Assembly: GCF_964340395.1 (NCBI RefSeq)
Contig: NC_135558.1
Span: 1,245,001-1,309,000 of the forward strand
DNA from: Glandiceps talaboti
Lineage: Eukaryota > Hemichordata > Enteropneusta > Spengelidae
Length of the DNA stretch: 64,000 nt
Direction of reading: 5' to 3'
Below the pieces are notes generated by a model. It was not told the DNA's origin and searched no databases. It saw nothing but the letters and a program-made list of their open reading frames with translations. The position numbers were made by a program, and so were the translations under genes. How positions within the stretch are numbered: the stretch's first letter is position 1; the number at the start of each line of letters is the position of its first letter. Shown piece after piece: positions 55,270-64,000 of this stretch.

Positions 55270-56263
55270 TACGTGTTGCGTAGGTTTGACCCAACATGTT
55301 GCAAGTGAGCAAGCATGTTACCATAGATTAGGTAGCTCTACTTTTCCGTTCAGTCAACATGCCATTTTGAACTATCCAAGTAAAACGGCATGTCCTTGAA
55401 ATGGCAGAATAGCGTTGACTGAGTACGCGTAATCCAAAATTTGTTCATAAACTACCCGTTGATTCTTTCTGTGTTTTCATCATCCCAAGTAACTCTGGAT
55501 GTATACGCTGCAGGGTTTTGACACGTCTTCCCTCTCCATAGTCACTGTCATTAGCAATGGTTGGTTTTATTCCTATGAAATATGTTCTCGCTATTTCATT
55601 CTCGCAAACCAGTTATTATTTCTACCACTACACCAGTGGGGACCGCCTTGTTAAGAACGGTGCCGTAAAACGGTCGTAGTTTGCGACGATGCGCTATTTG
55701 AAACAGAAGAGCCATAGCGGAGAGGAAAGGTGTGTCGAACCTCGTAGCATATACATGTACATCCAGAGCTAGATCCCAAGTTGGCCGTCTCAATTTGAAA
55801 TAGCATACCCTCTATATTCCTAAGGACCATGGTTGCAGTCCATATGACGTGTGCGCGCGCACACATATATGTTCATTTCTATTCTCCGGAGTGGTAAATA
55901 GATAACAGAGCAATACGCACTTTATTGATCAATCAATATGCTGTTAAATATCTTGGTGAAGCGTGTCAAGATCACCATAGCTGATTAAAAAACAAACGGC
56001 AAGGATGTGACGAACAGTTGACACAAGGTGGCGCACTGTATGGGCACAGCAAGGAAAGGGTGTCGATGTGTGTAGAAAGGATAGAATAGAATAGTTACAG
56101 TATGTGAAAAGAAATTGTCGTTTTCGTTCCCATGACATAATCATTAAGTTGGGATTTCTGAACCTCCATTGCTAAAATACCACAAGAAGATCACATAGCA
56201 TTAAATTCAGGCAACTACATGACATTTCATTTACAGAAGTTAGTCTGGAAGTTGAATCCGGAT

Positions 56264-56615
56264 CCGTGCATAATAATGTTGGGTTCTTATATAGCGCTTT
56301 CCCATGCCGTGCTCAAAGCACTTTACAATTATTACCCCTGGCTCAGATCAGAACGGGACAACGGCCCTTTAGTCTTCCTCAACTCCCCGGGGAGCATACA
56401 ATCCATTGCAGCCATTTAAGCGCATAGGATTAAAGCCTTCACATTGCAACCTACATCCTACCAGGTTCCCAATTATACAGCTGGGTTGACTGAGGCACTG
56501 TTGTGGTTCAAATCTTGCCAAAGGACTTTAGCCACTCAGAAACAAACAGCAGGCAGCGATGGGGCTCGAACCTGCAAAAGAAAGTCACGCTAACCATCAC
56601 CCATCATGACTCCAC
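56264..56615 (-). mobile_element. tRNA-derived SINE, minus orientation
   Basis: On the minus strand, A-box-like TGGTTAGCGTGACT and B-box-like GCAGGTTCGAGCCCC are followed by a body shared with 6001-6305 and a tail containing GTAAAGTGCTTTGAGCAC and AAAGCGCTATATAAGAA. Such tails are widespread in animal SINEs mobilised by L2-like LINEs. Confidence 0.8.
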
Positions 56616-56639
56616 AGAGACTTAACTACAGAGTACTCC

Positions 56640-57890
56640 AGTATCGGAAGCAAATGTAACATGAATTTGAAGATAGTTCAGGTATGAAATATTCAAAATG
56701 AAAGGCGTTGATTTCATTGACGTGTTTTTGTCTAACGTTACTCCATTGGCTATGGTTGCAGCCATCTAGCTATTACAGTCTTCACTGTGCATATCTTGCC
56801 CATAGCCGTTATACCTGTTTAAGTGTGTAGCATCACCTGACAACGAAAACTGTACGAGAAAAAAACAGATACCATATCAACCCAACAACAACTACTTAGA
56901 TTTGTTGAAAGGGAGTGATGATTTCGCTTTGGTATGAAAATGACAACGATCGTACTTATGGTTAGCTATTCTTTTTTTATTTTGTAGACATTCAGTTTCG
57001 AATTAGTAAGGCCACTAACATCATCAAAGTAAAAACAACCTGTGAGGGCGCCATGATCTACGTGGTAGTAACTAGTTATGAATCAACCGGTAGATGTATG
57101 ACTTTAGTGTTTGATAGTATGCACATACGTGTAAAGCCGGTGGGTTGCTCCCTTTAAGAACTTTTTTGTGGTTCCGATAACACTAAATTTTAGAATAGGT
57201 GGGGTAGGTAGATTTTTTATTTTATTTTTTATATATATTTTTTTCATATGCGAGGTAGTTATGTTTTCCACTGTTTTCCATATGGTCTCTGTGTTATTGG
57301 TTTCTTCTCATCAGATGTACAGCCATTACAGATTGGAAGAACAGTTTTATATATTGTCTTTTTAAGTTGATATCAGTTTCCGAATTCACTATTTCTTGCG
57401 AGACTGCATGATTTTATTATTTTTCTCGAATACGTAAAACAAGTTTAGGGTCGGCGTGAAAAACTAGGTGGGGTAAGGTAACCGGAACCAAACAATTCTT
57501 TTATACCTAATAAGGTGAACGTGAATGTGGCACCTCATATCGTTACTTTTCTAACGAAATTAACATGGGTCCATATTTCCGTCTCATTTCATGCTCTAGA
57601 AAATCTCTAAACTCTCAGTAAAGGAAAAATCGGCTTTTACAAAACCTGTACCGCCATATGAATTTCATTCGCTGAGCATGTTGCAGGGCAGGTGTGTTGG
57701 TGGTTGTTCCATGGTAATAACCTCGGCGATGTCATTCACTCTATACCCTCCCCAATGACCGAAAGACCGAAAACAGTCCCTGTTTCGCCCGGAAAATAAA
57801 ATTTGGTCTCTTTACGAAACATGTGGGATGGGACACAACACTGCCTGAATTTATTTCGAGTACTTCAGAGGGTAAACCAGTCTTCAAAGA
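56640..57890. other. gene-free stretch
   Basis: No recognisable exon, RNA gene or repeat. Confidence 0.5.
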
Positions 57891-57914
57891 TATCATATAT
57901 GATCCCCATTCCTC

Positions 57915-58365
57915 CCCTATCCTGCCTCACTATCCCATCCTATCCTGCCTCACTATCCCACCCTATCCTGCCTCACTATCCCACCCTATCCTGCCTCACT
58001 ATCCCACCCTATCCTGCCTCTTATCCCACCCTATCCTGTCTCACTATCCCACCCTATCTTGCCTCACTATCCCATCCCTATCCTGCCTCACTATCCCTTC
58101 CCTATCCTGCCCCACTATCCCTTCCCTATCCTGCCTCACTATCCCTTTCTCTATCCTGCCTCACTATCCCACCATATCTTGCCTCACTATCCCTTCCCTA
58201 TCCTGCCTCACTATCCCTTTCTCTATCCTGCCTCACTATCCCACCCTATCTTGCCTCACTATCCCTCCCCTATCCTGCCTCACTATCCCTTTCTCTATCC
58301 TGCCTCACTATCCCATCCTATCCTGCCTCACTATCCCTCCCCTATCCTGCCTCACTATCCCACCT
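57915..58365. repeat. about 20-bp minisatellite, about 21 copies
   Basis: Unit TATCCTGCCTCACTATCCCA with TCCC/TTTC variants. Long open frames through it are repeat translation. Confidence 0.95.
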
Positions 58366-58864
58366 ATGAATGGTGCTCTCGAAGACACATCATACGTGTG
58401 CGTTGCCTTAAACCACCGACTCTGAGTTCAAGGAACTTTTAGCAATCTTTGACAAAAACGAATTATTTTCAGCTGCCACTAAAGATAACACACCTACTGT
58501 GAGAAATGATACACTAATCATGAGGACATCTACACTAAATCCGTATGATGCCACTGAATAATGATATTGTTTTCATCGAATGATTTGTCAAACGAGAACG
58601 ATTCAATTTCCATTTTATGTGGCTGTTCATATGAACACTGACAGCAATATCTATCGTCCAATAATCAATATATCTGTTGACGATCACAGCAAGATAACAA
58701 TCACGATTTATTTAGCATTCGTGCTCTAGAATAAGTCATTAAGCCATGAAACCCTTGCTATAATTGAAAGGTAAGATTTACTGATAGAAAAACGTGTAGA
58801 ACATAAAGATATACGTGTTCACATTTGCCAACTTTGAAACTTAAAAACCTTGGCTTAAATAGAC

Positions 58865-58901
58865 CATAGACCCTACACCAACCGTTGGTGTAGGGTCTAT
58901 G
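58865..58901. repeat. perfect hairpin, 18-bp arms
   Basis: CATAGACCCTACACCAAC, one base, then its reverse complement. It shares the 15-bp outer arm with the hairpin core at 20781-20795. Confidence 0.95.
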
Positions 58902-59204
58902 AATAGACTAGGTAAATGAGAATAGGAAATTCAAAATTTTGATATTAATAGTTGAAACAGATATTTGTATGGTAATTTCGTGGCATATTCGTGTGGAGTA
59001 TTGCCCTTGTAAATATACATTATAAATACCCAGAGGTCCTATCATGTTCGGGGGGGGGGGGTAGGGGGTAGGAAATGACTAGAAATTTTAAAACTGACTA
59101 GATATTTTAGGCCATTGAGCAGTACTATGGTTCTGGAGTCTGGCGCGTTATAATTTTTATGGATTAAATTATACCATAGACGGTGGACCACCACTGTCTA
59201 TGAT

Positions 59205-59540
59205 TATATTGGATTGGATCGGATTGGATTTTTTAGATCAGACTAGATTAGGTTAGATTGGATTGGATTACATTATATTAGATTGGATTAGATTAGATTA
59301 GATTACAGATTAGATGAGATGAGATTAGATTAGATTAGATTAGATTAGATTAGATTAGATTGGATTGGATTGGATTTGATTGAATTGGGTTAAGTTAGGT
59401 TAGATTGGATTGGATTATATTAGATTAGGTTAGGTTAGGTTGGATTGGATTATGTTGGATTAGATTAGATTAGATTAGATTAGATTAGATTAGATTAGAT
59501 TAGATTAGATTAGATTAGATTAGATTAGATTAGATTAGAA
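59205..59540. repeat. (GATTA)n pentanucleotide satellite
   Basis: GATTA units mixed with GATTG and GGTTA variants. The right end is very regular. Confidence 0.95.
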
Positions 59541-60780
59541 ATTGTAACAAGAAGAAACATTGTCCCAGTGGAATATACTTCTAAATACAAACTTTTTAAT
59601 TAAAAGAAGTGTCGCCGTATCATTTTATGTCTGACTCCTTTCATCTTCGCATCCCCACCCCCACGCCTTCTCTTTCCGATCACCCCCTCCCTCAAATTCA
59701 CTCTTTTAAAATATCACCATCAATATTCGCTAATGTAAAACATTATACTGTGGAAGTTAATAGCGATATTCAATATGAAACTTATAAACTATGGCCTAGT
59801 TCTGTCGTCTTTCCTTTGAAAATAGTCATATTTCTAATATTAAAATATTTATCATTCAATGATTATTGTTCCCACATGCAATTTGCCACATGTACAAACA
59901 AAGCGTTATATAAATTAGTGAATGCGTGGTAATACACGTATACATCATCAAGAAAGCAGATGGGATGAGTTCAAAGTGTAAAGCGTATAAGGTATTGAAC
60001 CAAGTGGATGGTCGTTCAAAACTGAAACTTTTAAGGAAAATGAAACTGCACGTGTCCTGTCTGTTTATATAAATGATAGGTTATGTAGTGGTGGTTGTTA
60101 AATGTAACGAGACAACGTTCGTCACTTCCTGCACTTTGGTTAATGGAAACCAGTATGAATTGCACTTTGAAAACATCACCCACAAATTTATGTCTATAGC
60201 TGTCAGTTCCACTTCACCTTATCAGTTGCCGTAAATGGAAGTTGTCTATTCTGAAGAATCGATTGAACGACGATTACAAATGTCAAATGGTGCTTTACAT
60301 TTGGTGAAGGTAATTGAGAAACGTAAACAGACAAATGATAGTATTGATACCTTGAATCCGGAATGTCACGACAAGAACGTTTTGTTTAATTTTGCACGAA
60401 TTATCAACTGTGATTTGAAGGGCAATTTCCGCTGGTGTGTATAAGGTCACAAGTTATCTAGTACGTGTATAAACTGACAGTAAGTGTGTTGACTTGGACG
60501 ATAGTAGCCACGTGTGGCAACTAATATCGATAAAATCTCTGACTTTTTAATTTGATACCAACAATGACAATGTACATAACTTGTTCTCTCCGGGTTAAGT
60601 GTTCATAAAACGAAAAACCATTTATTGATTTCACCAAAACCTTGCGGTGTTGAAATACAATCAAATGAACTGATTGACTTTCCGAGAGTCTACAAAATTG
60701 GAAGTTGGTTTTCTACATATTGGAAAGTGAATAGAGTGATAGTAGACAGCATATACTTTAGAGAAATAGTAATCGGGCAA
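59541..60780. other. gene-free stretch with two unassigned short frames
   Basis: Plus-strand frames at 59609-59932 and 60235-60444 have ATG starts, but I recognise no domain, splice context or signal peptide. The second (69 codons, MEVVYSEESIERRLQ) looks the more protein-like. Confidence 0.3.
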
Positions 60781-60789
60781 GATATCCTT

Positions 60790-60963
60790 CTGTTTGTTTG
60801 TTTGTTTGTTTGTTTGTTTGTTTGTTTGTTTGTTTGTTTGTTTGTTTGTTTGTTTGTTTGTTTGTTAATATGTGACAGCAACAAGGTTTTTCGGTCAACA
60901 CACACAAGCACACACACATGCATACACACAAGCACATATACACACATACGCGCGCACACACAC

Positions 60964-61001
<38 letters not shown>

Positions 61002-61020
61002 ATATATATATATATTTATA
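60790..61020. repeat. (TTTG)n, then (CA)n and (TA)n microsatellites
   Basis: About 75 bp of TTTG, then interrupted CA and TA runs. Confidence 0.95.
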
Positions 61021-61029
61021 TATACATAA

Positions 61030-63270
61030 TTTTACACTAGGTTCTGTTTATAAATACAGATGGCTGAAACAGTTTGTCAAAGTCTATTCGTACGCACGAG
61101 ATGTTGGCTAGCACATTGTGTAACAAGATGGTCGGACTATGTATATATAACACTCATTCAAAAGATAGATTTATTTTCTTGATAGATACACACAGTATAT
61201 ACCTATACCCTCTTGTTACTGAATATCAGTTCTTCCTCGTTGTGACTTTTTGGAACTTGAGTATAATGTCCAATCAAGTAAATGATTGACATGTTTCACT
61301 GAGCAATCAATACATGTCAGGATTTAAATACAATTATTGCATCATTAGTCATTTTAATCTTACTTAATGTCAGAGAAACATGTGATACCACGTACCAGTG
61401 AACAGGCCAATAAGGATTATTTGCATAATGATTTCAAAAAACATTAAATTCGAAATTGCAGAATTCCTACAAGTTACTTTTCAATTAAAAACAGGCAAGA
61501 GAGTTTCCGTTGCTAGGTAATCCCGGAGATTGCTTAAAATGTATGCCAAGGCAACAACTGAATGTTTGCAAACATAAGATAATTGCCAAAATGAGGTTGG
61601 CATCGAGTTTCCATAGCAATAAATTATGTAATGTATTCTAGTTCATTTCATATTTGTAATTGGTACAAAAGCTAAGCGAACAAAAACCGGGGTCGATGCC
61701 TCATATATCATGCATCGAGCATAGATCGAAAATAGACAATTCTTTATTTCTTTATTTCTGCCTTAATTAAAAAAAAAAACTGTTGCATGTGCTTTGTGTA
61801 ATTATGATCGGATGTACCTTTAATATTTCTTAACTTACCTTTGCTATGATTCAGTAAACATAACCTAGCGAACAGGAACTGATAAAGTATAAGTCATATT
61901 AAATTCTGAAATGCGGGGAAATAGTCAGCGGGAGTTATACTATGAACGTGACGTAAAGCAACCATCAGTCATAGACTCAGCAGGGAGTCGGTAATACATT
62001 AACTAGACAAGCTGTCACTGAGACAACATAAAATGTATGTTTTATTGACATTGTAGTAACAAAGTACATCATAAAATAACCATCAACTATTTGTCGGGAT
62101 CAGCAAAGAGCAAAACGTTAAGCAAAACGTTAAAATTGCTTTGTGGCGTTCAATTCCAAAATTGCTAAATGATCATTGGTCAAGTCATGTCCTGCTGTGT
62201 CTACATTACATTTATTTTCTCTCTCTTATAAGTTAGTGTTACATTGATGAATATTTTAGATTCTTTTAAATATTAAATATAAACAATAATATAAATATAA
62301 ACCTTCTACCATTAAATGCAACAATTCGAATGACTTTTTCCCAAACTCATACATCTTTCTAGGTCAAGACTTCGGCAACGATACATGTTATTGAATTCTA
62401 TCATCAACGCGAACCAGCATCTTTGATTTTTATAATAATTAAAACGGAAGTGACGTTTATGGCTACATCGAGGCTTGTAAACTGGAGTGTTACTTCCGTC
62501 ACCATTCTGAAATTTTAGCTGATGTTGTCAAATTAATTCTCGTTCCAGGCAATTTTCATGATTTACATTGAATTGTTTTGTCTTGAATAGAAATAATCTA
62601 AGCTTAAAAGTCAGCTCACAAAATTGAAATGATTGGACAATAGCAAAGTGTGTACACTAATTTACAAAACAAAAGGAAACAGCGCAAAAATGTACACATT
62701 TGTCATAAATATGAGAAGGAACAATGTGATGTCATTGCTAATAATATCATGTGACTTGTCTCTCCAGACCCAAAATATCCCTGACATGTTTCAGCGGAAT
62801 AAATTAATTTCTGAATTTGGAAAAAGGAATGCAGCCTGACTGGCAAGATTGTTAGATTGTCGTTATGTTCTCCTCTAAATCAGAAATTAGTGACAGCTAA
62901 GTAACATTGTTGATTCAAAATATTAACAGTACAAGTTAGGATAGCATGCAAAGGAGTTACATTTTGAACATTGCACCTTGAGTCACTCACGTCATGTTTG
63001 AAAACAATGGAAATATTCTTTCTCTTGAATCGTCTGCATTGAAACGTTGACCAAACTTGAAAGTAGAGTCTCGGGAATACAGTTTATTCTATGTTAGGGT
63101 TAGATGGAGGGGGCGCACTGCTTTTGAGTTTCTCTATAATAGCCGAACTTTTCCCAAAAGAAAGCCAAATCCTGCACTCTGAGCATGGGTCAATGTATTT
63201 ACTTTTAGTGGTAAGCTTGATCAGGGACCTTCAGTTCTGCTATTTTACTTGGGTTTTGAAGGCTAACACA
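61030..63270. other. gene-free stretch
   Basis: Several short open frames without recognisable domains. No RNA gene or repeat family recognised. Confidence 0.5.
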
Positions 63271-63630
63271 CTAGCTCCATAGTGACGACGTGAGGACTGT
63301 GTAGATGTCGACGTCTTCATCAGCAGGAATGTCGGAGAAAGATTCATATTGATACAGCACAAATAACTTGACCCGTCGTGCCATGGGATTAAGACTACCT
63401 TCTTGCGTTGAAAGGATGTATTTGGATAACCATTGGGCAGATAAATCTGCGAACTCCTCAAAATTCTGAAAGGTGCTAAGAGGACATCCGGGGACTTCGC
63501 TTGAGTCGCTTGTCGTCAGACCTGCCTGGCAGTATTTTGACTCTCCCATACATTTGTCTTCAAGATCATTAAACCAATTTGCAACCCGCACCATACACAC
63601 AAGGCAACGACCGCAGCTCTCTTTAATATC
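63271..63630 (-). CDS. last coding exon of an unidentified minus-strand gene (5' part outside the window)
   Basis: A minus-strand acceptor (TTTTTGTATATAG, exon edge 63630) opens a frame of 120 codons in phase 0, ending in TAG at 63271. The peptide starts DIKESCGRCLVCMVRVANWF and has six Cys in its first half, including CGRC and CMGESKYC, followed by an acidic, helical second half containing LNPMARRVKLFVLYQYESF. The composition is that of a real protein, not a repeat. I do not recognise the family. A Cys-rich extracellular domain is possible. I saw no second exon in the last 370 bases of the window. Confidence 0.55.
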   Translation of the reverse strand, partial: DIKESCGRCLVCMVRVANWFNDLEDKCMGESKYCQAGLTTSDSSEVPGCPLSTFQNFEEFADLSAQWLSKYILSTQEGSLNPMARRVKLFVLYQYESFSDIPADEDVDIYTVLTSSLWS

Positions 63631-64000
63631 CTATATACAAAAACGGGACAGAAAAATACGTCACACAATTGGAAAAAAAATAACATGACTGAACAAAACC
63701 GCAAAGCAGTAGACATTAACCTATTGTATCCATGCCATTAGGTCAACGCAAAGTTGTAAGGTAAAAGCACCAAGCAGTATAATGTTAACCGTAAAAAGGT
63801 ACTGCTATCTCAATGTCATTTTACGTCAACGCTATGAAAAAAGCCCATTTGTGTAAATTGTATGTATACGTGCTCGTACTTCAGTATACTGACATTGCAC
63901 GTTTAGACAACACATTCGGGTATGTCCTACTACATACGCGTTCGGGTGTAGTCGTACGACATTTGAGTGCAATTGAAGATATACCCGCTAACATCATTTT

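Noticed and set aside
57803-58442. Open frames of up to 200 codons rich in Ser-Leu-Pro
   Set aside because: Translation of a 20-bp minisatellite, open in all three plus frames.

Overview
This is a stretch of animal (metazoan) nuclear DNA. It has GT-AG introns, small symmetric exons, tRNA-derived SINEs, a decayed LINE, several fold-back elements and very many micro- and minisatellites. It is AT-rich. The gene content (LDL-receptor class A exons, Ly6/uPAR three-finger exons, a STAND-type P-loop NTPase) and the repeats fit a marine invertebrate, perhaps a non-vertebrate deuterostome or a lophotrochozoan. I cannot name the species from sequence alone.

The main content, about 2.5-37.4 kb, is a tandem array of four paralogous minus-strand genes, called A to D here. 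Each encodes a signal peptide, one or more LDLa modules and one Ly6/uPAR-like module split over three exons. Order on the plus axis: A (about 2.5-8.8 kb, five LDLa), B (about 12.3-20.7 kb, two LDLa), C (about 23.9-29.0 kb, one LDLa), D (about 32.5-37.4 kb, one LDLa). The exon phase pattern is the same in all four: 1-1 for each LDLa exon, then 1-0, 0-0 and 0-1 for the Ly6 exons. C and D lie in a recent tandem duplication that also carried a 200-bp block, a 21-bp minisatellite, tetranucleotide arrays and the TATA-containing promoter. The products should be small secreted or membrane-anchored Cys-rich proteins. This domain pairing is the best candidate here for an undescribed gene family.

From 37.4 to 44.5 kb I see no convincing gene, only satellites and fold-back elements. 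A two-coding-exon minus-strand gene (44540-47772, 813 aa) encodes a STAND/NB-ARC-like NTPase with a low-complexity tail. From 49 to 63 kb the window holds minisatellites, a LINE reverse-transcriptase remnant, a SINE, hairpins and a 300-bp fold-back element. The window ends inside another minus-strand gene whose last exon is at 63271-63630. A possible last exon of a plus-strand gene lies at 680-894.

Coordinates of coding exons were set by reading splice sites and keeping phase. No RNA or homology data were available, so the transcript ends (first noncoding exons and terminal exons) are the weakest part of the models.
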